Shown: positions 42,827 through 52,374 of the stretch, one piece after another
How positions within the stretch are numbered: position 1 is the first letter of the stretch
Layout: every line of letters begins with the position of its first letter
Assembly (NCBI RefSeq): GCF_900109525.1
Contig: NZ_FOAN01000012.1
Span: 45,257 to 109,256, forward strand
DNA from: Allobosea lupini
Lineage (GTDB): Bacteria; Pseudomonadota; Alphaproteobacteria; Rhizobiales; Beijerinckiaceae
Direction of reading: 5' to 3'
DNA: 64,000 bases
Notes under the pieces: model-generated
The model's input: the letters and a program-made list of their open reading frames with translations, nothing else
Told to the model about the DNA's origin: nothing
Databases searched by the model: none
Made by a program: the position numbers and the translations under genes

Positions 42827-45800
42827 ATGCGAAAGACCGCTACTCGCCCGGGGGATCCAGCAGGCATCCGACAACAGGCTGGTGGTACCGCTCAATCAGC
42901 GAAATCAAAACGCTCAACGTACAAAGGACGAATTCTTCTCACGTTCTTAGTTCTACTTATTCAGAGCGCCCACTGTAAATTTGCGATCTCCCAAACTGTT
43001 GGCAACATTGGAGGCTTAGCAGAAGTTTCGACTGATAACCCATTCCCCTACGACAGGGTTATGTTCGTGGGAACGGCGGGCCATATCCGCGCTCTCGACG
43101 ATATCAGCCTTGGTAGCAGAATAATCGCGGATACAGGGTCAGTCGGTCGGATATCTGCGGTTGCCGGACATTCCATGAATGTCTACTTCCACGGTTTCCT
43201 AACAGGAGCGACTGTCTATTTCGGGTCGGCCTCGGATACGGGCAATATCAACTTCAATGGCTGGGAAGGGGCAGGAGGAATCGGTCTCAATATTGTCGTG
43301 GACGGCGGTACCTTGACGTCTATGCTCGTACGGCCCGGTGGCGTCGTCGTTCATTCGCTCAGCGCCGTGTTGAGCCAGGCTAAATCCCTCACGATCAACA
43401 ACAATGCGACAGTCTATCTCTCGAGTGACGCGACCACGATCTCCCGTCTTGAGGGCAATGGCCAGATCGGCATTGCCGCGCCGCTGACGATTGGTGGAGG
43501 AACATTTTCGACCAGTATAACGGGAGCGTCGCGGCTCACCTTCTCCGGGGATAGCACCTGGACGGGTGTTGGTGCCAGCATCGGGACGCTCGAGGTTCGG
43601 CCCGGTGTGACATTGACGACCACCAGTTCCGACGCTGTGGAAGCTTCTACCGATCTCCAGATCGATGGTACGCACCAGCTGAACGCTTCGCTGTCGGTCA
43701 ATGGGCTCAGCGGCAGCGGGCTGATCGTCCTCGGTCCCGGAGTGAATCTGAGTGCAGGCTCGCAGAATGCCACTTCCGCTTTCAGCGGCACGATCTCGGG
43801 CTACGGTGGCTTCACCAAGGATGGCGCGGGCGCGCAGACGCTCTCCGGCGCCAACACGTTTACCGGCGGCACGACGATCAATGCCGGCATGCTCGCGCTG
43901 AGCGGCGCCGGCAGCCTCGCCGCAGGCGGCAGCTTGACCCTCGCTGCAGCGGGGTCGGCTTTCGACATCAGCGGCGCGACCGGCGGACGGACCGTCGGTG
44001 GGCTGTCCGGAGTCAGTGGCAGCACCGTCGCCCTCGGCGCCAATACGTTGACCTTTGGCGACGCGACGAACCAGACGTTCGGCGGGGTCATCAGTGGCAC
44101 GGGCGGCATCATCAAGCAGGGCGCTGGCACGCAGACGCTGACCGCCAGCAATATCTACGCCGGCGGCACAACGATCAATGCCGGCACACTCGCGCTGAGC
44201 GGCGCCGGCAGCCTGGGCGCGGCCGGCGCGCTGAACCTTGCCGGCGCAGGCGCTGCGTTCGACATCAGCACATCCGTCACCGATCAGACCATTGGAGGGC
44301 TATCCGGCGCGGCCGGCAGCGTCGTCACATTGGGCGCCAGGACGCTGACCTTCGGCGATGCGACTAGCAAAAGCTTCGCCGGCTCGATCGGTGGTACCGG
44401 CGGTGTCGTCAAGCAGGGCTCCGGCAGGCAGACGCTGAGCGGGACCAGCAGCTATGCCGGCACAACGACGGTTTCCGCCGGAGAGCTGCGCGTCGACGGC
44501 GCGCTGATCGGGCTCGGCGCGGTGACGGTCGCAGCCGGCGCGACCCTGTCCGGGACCGGCAGCATCGCCGGGGCTGTGACCGTGGACGGCACTCTGTCGG
44601 CGGGCCACAGCCCAGGCACGCTCACGGTCGGATCGCTGACGCTCAACAGCGGCTCGACCTCGGTCTTCGAGCTGAACACGCCGGGAGTGGTCGGCGGTAG
44701 CGATCCCGTCACCGGCAACGACCTCGTTGAAGTTACGGGCAACCTCACGCTCGGCGGCGCGCTCGACGCGCGCGCTGCGGCGGCCGGCTATTATCGCCTG
44801 TTCGACTATGGCGGCACGCTCACCGGCAGCTTCGACAGCCAGAGCGTGACCTCGACCCGCGGCGACTTCGCCATCGCCAGCGCGCAAGTCGATACGGCCG
44901 TGGCGGGACAGGTCAATCTCGTCGTGCTCGGCACCGGCCAGACCATGCAATTCTGGGACGGCGCGAACACCACGGCCAATGGCACCGTCAACGGTGGCGC
45001 CGGTACCTGGTCGGCGTTCGGCACCAATTGGACCGACAGCGCCGGCAGCACCAATGGGGGCTGGGGCGGTTCGGTTGGCATCTTCGCCGGTGCCGCGGGC
45101 GGTGCGGTGAGCGTGTCAGGCACGGTGAGCTTCGACACTCTGCAATTCTCGACCAGCGGCTATGTGCTAAGCGGCGGCACGCTCTGGATCGCGCCCGCGA
45201 GTGGAGGGGACGGTACCTTCAATGTCGACAACGGCGTCGTCGCCAGTATTGCCTCGACCATTGTCGATGGCACCGGCACGGCCATCGTCAAGGTCGGCGG
45301 CGGCAGGCTCATTCTCTCGGGCAACAACAGCTACACCGGCGGAACGGCGATCGATGGCGGCACGCTGCAGGTTTCGGCCGATGCCAATCTCGGCGCGATC
45401 TCTGGCGGCCTGAGTCTGAACGGTGGCACGCTGAGGACGACGGCAAGCTTCTCCTCTACCCGCAATGTCGTACTCAATGCCGCAGGCGGCATCTTCCAGG
45501 CCGATGCCGACTTGGCCTGGTCGGGTGGCATCAGCGGCAGCGGCGCCCTCGCGAAGACCGGGAACGGTACGCTGGTGCTAACCGGAACAAACACCTATGC
45601 CGGCGGGACCACGATCACCGACGGCGTCCTGCAGATCGGCGATGGCGGCACCTCGGGCTCGATCACGGGCGCTGTCGTCAACAACCGCACGCTCGCCTTC
45701 AACCGCTCGGACGACATCGCCTTCGCCGGCGCGATCTCGGGCTCGGGCGACGTGCAGAAGCGCGGGGCCGGATCGCTGACCATGACCGGCGCCAACACCT

Positions 45801-47647
45801 ATTCCGGCGGAACATTGATCGCGCAGGGCACGCTGATCGGCTCGGCCAGTAGCTTCGGCGTCGGCCAAATCATAAATAGCGGCGTGCTCGTCATCGACCA
45901 GCTGACGGATGCAAGCTTCGCCAACGCGATCAACGGAACCGGCTCCTTCACCAAGCGCGGTGCGGGCAATCTCGACCTGACAGGCACGAGCGCTCTGGTC
46001 GGCTCGACTACGGTCGAGGCCGGCAAGCTCTCGGTCAACGGATCGCTCGCCTCCTCGGCGGTCACCGTGATGAGCGGGGCGACGCTCGGCGGCTCGGGCA
46101 CGGTCGGCACGACGGTGGTCAATGCCGGCGCGACGGTCGCGCCGGGCAACTCGATCGGGACGCTGACGGTGTCGGGCAACGTTTCCTTCGCAAGCGGCTC
46201 GACCTATCAGGTCGAGGTCAACGCCGCGGGTCAGGGCGACAGGATCGTGGCGTCCGGCAGCGCCAGCATCAGTGGCGGCAATGTGCAGGTGCTGGCCGAG
46301 AGCGGCAATTACGCGGCGGCGACCAGCTACACAATCCTGACCGCCTCAGGTGGCGTCAGCGGCACCTTTAGCAGCGTCACCTCGAACCTCGCCTTCCTGA
46401 CGCCGTCGCTGACTTACGACAGCCAGAACGTCACGCTGACGATGACGCGCAACGACAACTCCTTCGGCCCCGAGGGTGGCGGCAGCTCCGGCGGCACCTC
46501 TGTCGCGCAGACCCGCAACCAGAGCTTCATCGCGATCGCGGCCGAGCGGCTCGGGGTCGGCAATGCGGTCTACGACGAGCTGATCTCGGCCACGGCCGAT
46601 CAGGCGCGGGCCGGCTTCGATCTGCTCTCGGGCGAGGCGCATGCCCAGGCGGTCAGCGTGATGATCGACGCGAGCCGGCTTGTGCGCGACACCATACTCG
46701 GCCATCTGCGCGGCCCACTGCTGACCGCGCCGGGGCAGCAGGTCGCTGGTGCCTTCAGCGCCGACCTTCCCGGCCGCAAGGGCGCGGTCATGATGCCCGC
46801 CCCGGTGCCGCAGCCGCGCTATGGCCTCTGGGGCACGGCCTTCGGCAGAGCCGGCAACACCGACGACGACGGCAATGCCGCCAGCCTGAGCCGCCGCAGC
46901 GGCGGGGCGCTGCTCGGCGCAGATCTCATGGTCTACGACGCGCCGGGCTCATCGCTGAAGCTCGGCGTCGCTGGCGGCTACAGCCAGTCGCGCTTCGATA
47001 TCGATGCTAGGCTTTCCAGCGGCAAGCTCGAGAGCGGCCATGCCGCGCTCTATGCCGGCGCCCGCTTCGGCAACCTTCGCCTCGATGCCGGCGCGGCCTA
47101 TAGCTGGTCGGATAGCGACATCCGCCGCCAGGTCCAGATCCGTGGCTTCGGCGATCTCTTGCGCCTGCAGCGTCCGGGCTCGGTGACGCAGGGCTTTGCC
47201 GAGCTCGGCTATGGCTTCGCCTTCCAGGGCATTGCGCTGGAGCCCTTCGCCCAGCTCGCCTTGATCCGGGTCTCGACCGATGCCGGCACCGAGCGTGGCG
47301 GCGCGGCGGCCTTGCGGGTGCTCTCCAGCGACCAAACGCTTGGCTTCACCACGCTCGGCCTGCGCGCCGAGGCGCAGATCGGGGCGATGCCGCTGTTCGC
47401 CCGCGGCATGCTCGGCTGGCGCCATGGCTTCGGCGATCTCACGCCGCAGGCCCGCACCGCCTTCGTCGCCGGCACCACGCTGGCCACGGTCTTCGCCACC
47501 CCGATCGACCGCGAGGCCCTCGTCGCCGAGGCCGGCCTCGATTGGCGCATCTCCTCCGCCACCGCGCTCGGCCTGACTTACTCCGCTGCCATCGGCGAAC
47601 GCTCCCGCGACCACGCCCTCAAGGGACGCGTCGAAATGCGGTTCTGA
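42827..47647 (+). CDS. Large autotransporter with beta-strand repeat passenger
   Basis: A 1606-residue type Va secreted protein. An extended N-terminus is followed by a signal-peptide core (RILLTFLVLLIQSAHCKFAI). The passenger (about 60-1260) is built of Gly/Ser/Thr-rich autotransporter-associated repeats, e.g. GAGAQTLSGANTFTGGTTIN, GAGTQTLTASNIYAGGTTIN and GNGTLVLTGTNTYAGGTTIT, which fold as a beta-helix. The last about 270 residues are the outer-membrane barrel (YGLWGTAFGRAGNTDDDGNA onward) ending in aromatic F (GRVEMRF). The function is probably adhesion or biofilm; no protease or esterase motif was seen. The start codon lacks a strong ribosome site. Confidence 0.88.
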   Translation: MRKTATRPGDPAGIRQQAGGTAQSAKSKRSTYKGRILLTFLVLLIQSAHCKFAISQTVGNIGGLAEVSTDNPFPYDRVMFVGTAGHIRALDDISLGSRIIADTGSVGRISAVAGHSMNVYFHGFLTGATVYFGSASDTGNINFNGWEGAGGIGLNIVVDGGTLTSMLVRPGGVVVHSLSAVLSQAKSLTINNNATVYLSSDATTISRLEGNGQIGIAAPLTIGGGTFSTSITGASRLTFSGDSTWTGVGASIGTLEVRPGVTLTTTSSDAVEASTDLQIDGTHQLNASLSVNGLSGSGLIVLGPGVNLSAGSQNATSAFSGTISGYGGFTKDGAGAQTLSGANTFTGGTTINAGMLALSGAGSLAAGGSLTLAAAGSAFDISGATGGRTVGGLSGVSGSTVALGANTLTFGDATNQTFGGVISGTGGIIKQGAGTQTLTASNIYAGGTTINAGTLALSGAGSLGAAGALNLAGAGAAFDISTSVTDQTIGGLSGAAGSVVTLGARTLTFGDATSKSFAGSIGGTGGVVKQGSGRQTLSGTSSYAGTTTVSAGELRVDGALIGLGAVTVAAGATLSGTGSIAGAVTVDGTLSAGHSPGTLTVGSLTLNSGSTSVFELNTPGVVGGSDPVTGNDLVEVTGNLTLGGALDARAAAAGYYRLFDYGGTLTGSFDSQSVTSTRGDFAIASAQVDTAVAGQVNLVVLGTGQTMQFWDGANTTANGTVNGGAGTWSAFGTNWTDSAGSTNGGWGGSVGIFAGAAGGAVSVSGTVSFDTLQFSTSGYVLSGGTLWIAPASGGDGTFNVDNGVVASIASTIVDGTGTAIVKVGGGRLILSGNNSYTGGTAIDGGTLQVSADANLGAISGGLSLNGGTLRTTASFSSTRNVVLNAAGGIFQADADLAWSGGISGSGALAKTGNGTLVLTGTNTYAGGTTITDGVLQIGDGGTSGSITGAVVNNRTLAFNRSDDIAFAGAISGSGDVQKRGAGSLTMTGANTYSGGTLIAQGTLIGSASSFGVGQIINSGVLVIDQLTDASFANAINGTGSFTKRGAGNLDLTGTSALVGSTTVEAGKLSVNGSLASSAVTVMSGATLGGSGTVGTTVVNAGATVAPGNSIGTLTVSGNVSFASGSTYQVEVNAAGQGDRIVASGSASISGGNVQVLAESGNYAAATSYTILTASGGVSGTFSSVTSNLAFLTPSLTYDSQNVTLTMTRNDNSFGPEGGGSSGGTSVAQTRNQSFIAIAAERLGVGNAVYDELISATADQARAGFDLLSGEAHAQAVSVMIDASRLVRDTILGHLRGPLLTAPGQQVAGAFSADLPGRKGAVMMPAPVPQPRYGLWGTAFGRAGNTDDDGNAASLSRRSGGALLGADLMVYDAPGSSLKLGVAGGYSQSRFDIDARLSSGKLESGHAALYAGARFGNLRLDAGAAYSWSDSDIRRQVQIRGFGDLLRLQRPGSVTQGFAELGYGFAFQGIALEPFAQLALIRVSTDAGTERGGAAALRVLSSDQTLGFTTLGLRAEAQIGAMPLFARGMLGWRHGFGDLTPQARTAFVAGTTLATVFATPIDREALVAEAGLDWRISSATALGLTYSAAIGERSRDHALKGRVEMRF

Positions 47648-48027
47648 GCAAAGTTCGCTGCGCCGTCATTTGCGGCGGAATTGCCCCGCCCGAAGGAAGC
47701 CATCATTCTGACAGTTGCGGGCAAGGTCACCGACCGCAACGGCCTGCGCTTGGCGCCGCCATAGCCGCCGGACATGGGCGAGCCGCCCACGGCCGCACCG
47801 CTCGATACCACGAGGACCCGGCTTCCCGATGCGAGCGGCAGGTTCAACGCCGCCTGCAGCCAATGCAGCGGGGCCGAGGAATTGGACCGGCGACATTCCC
47901 AGAATTTCACCCGGGCGATGCGATTTCGCAACTTTTTCCGATCCGCTTCGCGACGCGATGCGGCGCGACGACGCAACCTAAGCTTGGCACTGGCGGTATG
48001 CCGAGGCTCACCGAGGAGGGAACTCTA
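47648..48027. other. Spacer with SDR remnant
   Basis: Apart from the SDR fragment on the minus strand and the ribosome site for the methyltransferase gene (GAGGAGGG, 48012-48019), nothing was recognised. Confidence 0.4.
47745..47880 (-). pseudogene. Short-chain dehydrogenase fragment
   Basis: Read leftwards: PLHWLQAALNLPLASGSRVL, then VVSSGAAVGGSPMSGGYGGA and KR. This is the central part of an SDR enzyme with the catalytic Ser and the Tyr-x3-Lys pair (YGGAK). Sequence on either side is unrelated, so only about 45 codons remain. Confidence 0.55.
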
Positions 48028-48666
48028 ATGCTCAACACTGAATGGCAGCTCAGCGGCAACATCGCGGAGCGATACGAGGAGTTTCTGGTTGCCGTGGCGG
48101 AAAAGCATGCCGCTGGCGCCAAGCTATCGTTTCGCCACGCCGACGCGCAGGCACTTCCGTTCGCTGATCAAAGCTTTGATGCGGTAATCTGTCAGCAGGG
48201 ATTGCAGTTTTTCCCTGACCGGCGAGCGTCTGCAGTGGAATGCCTACGGGTCCTGAAGCCCGGCGGTCGCGCTATTTTTTGCACTGCACGAGGACTGTCA
48301 GAAAATCCGTTGATGCAGGCGCAGGCAGCCGCATTCAGCCAATACTTTGGAGATGGAGCCGCGGCTCCGATTCGTGCTGTCTGTGCGTTTGCGGATGCTG
48401 ATGAGACGCAATCTTTGTTTGCTGATGCCGGTTTCTCACCAGTCCGGGTAGACAAAGTCGTTCTAGATCTTTTCGTCGAGGACGCCGTTGGCTTTGTGGA
48501 TGGCATGATGATGGCAACCCCGGTTGCCGACAAAATCGGAACGCTCGAAAGCGCAACGCGGCAACAACTCAGGAGCACTATCATAGACGAGTTCGGCGCC
48601 TGCTTTGACGGCTCGTCCCTCAGATTTCCGCACAGCGCCAACGTTGCTGTGGTATCCCGACCATAG
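48028..48666 (+). CDS. Methyltransferase-like protein lacking the SAM-binding core
   Basis: A 212-residue protein starting at ATG 48028 behind a strong GAGGAGGG. It begins like UbiE/MenG-type class I methyltransferases of about 270 residues (WQLSGNIAERYEEFLVAV), then passes directly to the post-motif-I part (LSFRHADAQALPFADQSFDA, VICQQGLQFFPDRRASAVEC, LRVLKPGGRAIF). The usual stretch of about 60 residues with the glycine-rich SAM loop (motif I) is missing in frame after EEFLV. It keeps an open frame but should not bind SAM normally. It is either a decaying gene or a repurposed protein. Confidence 0.65.
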   Translation: MLNTEWQLSGNIAERYEEFLVAVAEKHAAGAKLSFRHADAQALPFADQSFDAVICQQGLQFFPDRRASAVECLRVLKPGGRAIFCTARGLSENPLMQAQAAAFSQYFGDGAAAPIRAVCAFADADETQSLFADAGFSPVRVDKVVLDLFVEDAVGFVDGMMMATPVADKIGTLESATRQQLRSTIIDEFGACFDGSSLRFPHSANVAVVSRP

Positions 48667-48840
48667 GCAAACCTGTCCGGCTCAACCCGCGATCCACAGC
48701 GGTACGATTGGATCGACAATGCGGGCTGCACCCGACGAGACAGCATTGCGCCAATTCCGGACATTTGGCCACTGCCAGCATGCGGACATTCAAGGGCGGC
48801 CAAACGCAATCACAGCCCCCACCCGTTAGGCCGGGCGCTT
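48667..48840. other. Gap without recognised content
   Basis: Nothing supported was found here; it adjoins the IS21 remnant. Confidence 0.35.
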
Positions 48841-49062
48841 GGAGTGTCAAACGGCCCGCAATGTTGCCCCCCGATCAGCGTGCGGATCTTGCCGCTTGAT
48901 CTGCTGAGGCGGTTAGGAAACGGCGGGCTGGTTTGGGTTGCGCAGCCGCGCCGGCTCCGGGTCGCAGGGCGGCGCGCCTGGTTCAGAGCCCGATCTTGAA
49001 GCGCCAGCTCTCGTTTCCGGTCTCGACGATGTCGCCGTGGTGGGTCAAAGCAGCGGATGCTC
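48841..49062 (-). mobile_element. IS21-family end remnant (istB 3' tail)
   Basis: Read leftwards, the last codons before the stop at 48983 give ASAALTHHGDIVETGNESWR, then FKIGL, which resembles the C-terminus of IstB, the ATPase helper of IS21 elements. Beyond the stop lies GGGGGGCAACATTGCGGGCC (minus strand), similar to the repeated end sequences of IS21 elements. The rest of istB and istA is absent. Confidence 0.45.
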
Positions 49063-49099
49063 TCCGGCGTTGCCTAAGGACGACCAAACCTGGCAGCGG

Positions 49100-51493
49100 T
49101 CACGGCTTGGATTTCTGATACCACCGGCGCGCTTCGGCCCGATCCACAGGACCACCTTGGCCCTTTTCGAGCATCACGGCCAAGCTATACATCGCGTTTT
49201 TGTCGCCAAGGTCTGCTGCCTTGCGAAGCCAGTCACGGGCCCCACTCTGATCTTCTGGGCCGCCCTTACCATAGCGAAGCATGAAAGCGTACTCAAGCAT
49301 TCCAGCCGAATTGCCAGCCTGTGCTGCTTTGCCATACCAGGTCCGTGCTTCTGCTAAATTGGCAGGCCCTCCATGACCATGTTCGTTAGCTTTTCCATAA
49401 CCGTACATGCAATGCGCTACGCCAGCCCGAGCAGCTTTTTCAAACCACTGACGAGCCTCAATCATATTCTGAGGACCACCATCTTCGGTAGTTAGAGCCA
49501 GGGCGTAGTGGCACATCCCTTCGATATTGCCGTGTTCGGCGGATGCTTTGAACCAGCGTCGAGCTTCGACTGGATCCTTGAGGCCACCAAGTGCCGTATC
49601 GAACATGTACCCTAGACGATACATTGCAAACGCATCGCCTGCTTTGGCTCCCTGCTCGTACCAACGTTTTGCCGCTGGCAGATCTACCGGACCGCCTTGC
49701 CCGTTCTCCATCATGTACCCAGTCCAACTCATCGCTAGGGCATCGCCGGCCTTCGCCGCTTTTTCGTACCAGGACCGAGCTTCTGGAAGATTTGCAGGTG
49801 GCACCCACCCATTTTGCAGCGCAAGTGCAAAATTACGCATTCCCAAGACATGACCGTTCTGCGCTGCTTTCTCGTACCAGCGTTTCGCTCCCGCGAGATC
49901 CTTTGCACCTCCCACTCCATTTCCAAGCAAAGCACCAAGGCTATTCATTGCTTCGATATGTCCAGCCAGCGCCGCCTTCTCGTAGAGTTTCCGCGCTTCG
50001 GCTTCGTCCTTCGGAAGACCCTCCCCGTCCCGAAAAAAGAGCGCGAGGTTATGCGCAGCTGATGCACTGCCGCTGTCTGAAGCCTTGCGATAAGCCGACG
50101 ATGCGTCGAGATAGCGCTTAGCCTTGTCATAGGCACGACCGAGCTGAAAATTCAGTCGACGTAATTCCGGGTGCTGCTCCGAAGCAAGTTGGCACGCGGT
50201 GATGGCTTGCTCAGCGGCCAGGTTAGCGAACGCTACACCCGGCACATCACGATTTCGATCGAGGTCACCGGGACTGCCAGCGAGTTCGTCGCACTTGCGG
50301 ACGGCTCCATCTCGTGCGGCAAGCAAATCCGGTAGATAGTTCTCGGCAAGCGTCCGATATGCGCAGATTGCACCGCAGTTTTTTAGGTAATCAGCGTACT
50401 TGCCTTCACGGCTGAGGCGCTGCCAGTTCTGTCGGTCAGCCGCTACCTGCGTGTCGCGCTGAAACTGACGCAAATGCCTCAGCGCCTCTTCGCGATAACG
50501 GCAGACGGACCCGCAGTTGGCGATATAATCCTCAAGCGCGCTGCGGTCGCTGGCGGCCTTGGCACGCTGCCAATTACTATCGTCCTGTGCCGCCGCGACG
50601 GCGCTCGCCACCGCCGGCACAGGCTGGCCTGGTGGCAGGGCGAACGAGGCCTCGTCGATTTCCGGCGCCTGCTCGCGCCCGCTGTCGCGCCGTGCCGCCG
50701 CCGCAACGCTCACCTTCAGGTAGCGCTGCAGATCCGGCCAGGCGAGCAAACCGCTCTCGGGCGCGCCCTGGGCCCGCGCCAGCCCGGCGGCGCCCATCAG
50801 GAATCGGCTCGTGAAGAGACCGAGCTTCGCCTCCTGGTCCCAGTTCGCCGGGGCCGTGCCGGAGGTCGCGACCAGCTTGACAATGCCGCCGCCGCTGCGT
50901 GGCCTGGCCGGGGTGAAGCCCGGCGCCGAGACGGCGAGCAGGCTCTCGCCCTTGCGCCCGGTCTCGCCGGTGAAGCAGGCGTCGATCATCACGATGAGCT
51001 GCCGCTGCGCGCCGATCTTCTGGCGGACCAGTTCCAGGTTCCGGTAGAGCGTCTGCAGCCCGTAGCCACTCTCGCTGATATTGGGATTGCCGTCCTGTGG
51101 TAGAAGGAATGGTTGGCCGCTTATGAGGTCCGGCACGCCGTGGCCGGAATAATAGACGAAGACGTTTGAGCGGTCGGCGACGACGCTGCGCCAGATACGC
51201 CCAATTTGGGGATTCGACTCAGTGCCGAAGCTTTGTTGAAGCTCGCTGAGCGTCGCGTCCTTGATTAGATGGACGTTCTGCTCACGGAAGCCGAGCGTGC
51301 CAATCAGATACGCCTTGATCGCATCGGCGTCGTTATGCGCGAAATCCACCGTGCTCGTCTGCTTGTAGGCCTTGTTGCCGATCACCACCGCGATCGACTC
51401 GGCGTTGTCGGAGAGGGTGGTTGTTTGAGCAGTAGCGCCCGCCAGCCAGAAGCAAGCCAGCGCCAGAACCACCCAACTCAAAATCGCCCGCAT
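49100..51493 (-). CDS. Secreted caspase-family (C14) protein with Sel1 repeats
   Basis: A 797-residue protein; ATG 51493 is chosen because it starts a signal peptide (MRAILSWVVLALACFWLAGA). Residues about 30-290 form a caspase-like peptidase domain: AESIAVVIGNKAYKQTSTVD, the catalytic His in VFVYYSGHGVPDLISGQPFL and the catalytic Cys in QLIVMIDACFTGETGRKGES. A linker with two GSVCRYREEALRHL-like cysteine segments follows, then about nine Sel1 repeats of some 36 residues (NSLGALLGNGVGGAKDLAGA, KRWYEKAAQNGHVLGMRNFA) used for protein binding. It is predicted periplasmic or exported. The substrate is unknown; no partner gene is adjacent. Confidence 0.88.
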   Translation of the reverse strand: MRAILSWVVLALACFWLAGATAQTTTLSDNAESIAVVIGNKAYKQTSTVDFAHNDADAIKAYLIGTLGFREQNVHLIKDATLSELQQSFGTESNPQIGRIWRSVVADRSNVFVYYSGHGVPDLISGQPFLLPQDGNPNISESGYGLQTLYRNLELVRQKIGAQRQLIVMIDACFTGETGRKGESLLAVSAPGFTPARPRSGGGIVKLVATSGTAPANWDQEAKLGLFTSRFLMGAAGLARAQGAPESGLLAWPDLQRYLKVSVAAAARRDSGREQAPEIDEASFALPPGQPVPAVASAVAAAQDDSNWQRAKAASDRSALEDYIANCGSVCRYREEALRHLRQFQRDTQVAADRQNWQRLSREGKYADYLKNCGAICAYRTLAENYLPDLLAARDGAVRKCDELAGSPGDLDRNRDVPGVAFANLAAEQAITACQLASEQHPELRRLNFQLGRAYDKAKRYLDASSAYRKASDSGSASAAHNLALFFRDGEGLPKDEAEARKLYEKAALAGHIEAMNSLGALLGNGVGGAKDLAGAKRWYEKAAQNGHVLGMRNFALALQNGWVPPANLPEARSWYEKAAKAGDALAMSWTGYMMENGQGGPVDLPAAKRWYEQGAKAGDAFAMYRLGYMFDTALGGLKDPVEARRWFKASAEHGNIEGMCHYALALTTEDGGPQNMIEARQWFEKAARAGVAHCMYGYGKANEHGHGGPANLAEARTWYGKAAQAGNSAGMLEYAFMLRYGKGGPEDQSGARDWLRKAADLGDKNAMYSLAVMLEKGQGGPVDRAEARRWYQKSKP

Positions 51494-51675
51494 GATCCAT
51501 GCCCTTGACCTTGCGGCATGCTGGCATGTTTCCGGTTCGAACGGGAGTGCAATGCTGCCACAGGCATCGCGTTCCAACTGCTCAGCAGTGTTGGCGAGTG
51601 CTACGGCGCTTCTAAAGCTGCTCCATCTGCCGGCCCGGGCATCCCTGGAGCAACCCAGGCGAAACGTGAAGGGCT

Positions 51676-52038
51676 ATGGCTGGCGCGGCTTCTGACGGCG
51701 TCGGGATAGAGACGGTCGATACAAGCGGGACATTCAAGCACTCCTATCGAAGCCGGCGCTGCATCATTCCGGCCAGCGGGTTCTTCGAATGGATTGGCGA
51801 GAAGAAAGACCGCGTGCCGCATTTCTTCTCTGCCGCCGATGGCGAATTGCTGGCGTTCGCGGAGCTTTGGGAAAACTGGCAAAACCCTGACACGGGCGAC
51901 GATATCACTACCTGCACGATGATAGTCCGCGAGTCCAACGCCTGGACAGCGGAGTATCATGACCGCATACCGTGCATGCTGTTGCGCCAGGATTTCGAAG
52001 CGTGGCTGGACGGTTCCGGAGGAGGCTTTCGATACTGA
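51676..52038 (+). pseudogene. SRAP/YedK (HMCES-like) domain remnant
   Basis: A 120-codon frame whose main part matches SOS-response-associated proteins: VDTSGTFKHSYRSRRCIIPA, SGFFEWIGEKKDRVPHFF, ELLAFAELWENWQNPDTGDD, and EYHDRIPCMLLRQDFEAWLD with the conserved His. The N-terminal third, including the Cys2 that forms the DNA-protein crosslink, is missing, and the C-terminus is cut. It cannot be functional in the known way. Confidence 0.75.
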
Positions 52039-52374
52039 CCGGATCAGCGCTCGAGTGTGGACCAGCTGACGCGCGCGAAGTCGGCGAGGCGCCACAACGG
52101 GACTCTGGCTCAATGCTGGTTAGCGGACTTTGAGTGTCGACTCCGGGGATCCAACTGGGCCGGATTTCGACTGTCGTTGCTCAGAGGACTTGCCGCCGGT
52201 GGGTAGCCGAAGCCGCGGCGAACAGGGTGGTTCTTGTGGTGAGCGCTGCGCGCGGCGGCGCGCCGGCCGACCGGGAAGCATTTCAGCCGTCAAGTGGCGC
52301 AGACGTCGGCGACGTAGACTGGGAGTTGAACGAGCATTGCTGGCAAGCACCGGTACAGGACGCTATCGAGGAGC
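52039..52374. other. Gap without recognised gene
   Basis: No supported gene. The AGGA motif just before ATG 52375 is the ribosome site of the kinase gene. No other signal was noted. Confidence 0.4.

Noticed and set aside
43817..45660. Repeats that might suggest a tandem array or CRISPR
   Set aside because: They are coding repeats of the autotransporter passenger, irregular in length and with no spacer pattern.
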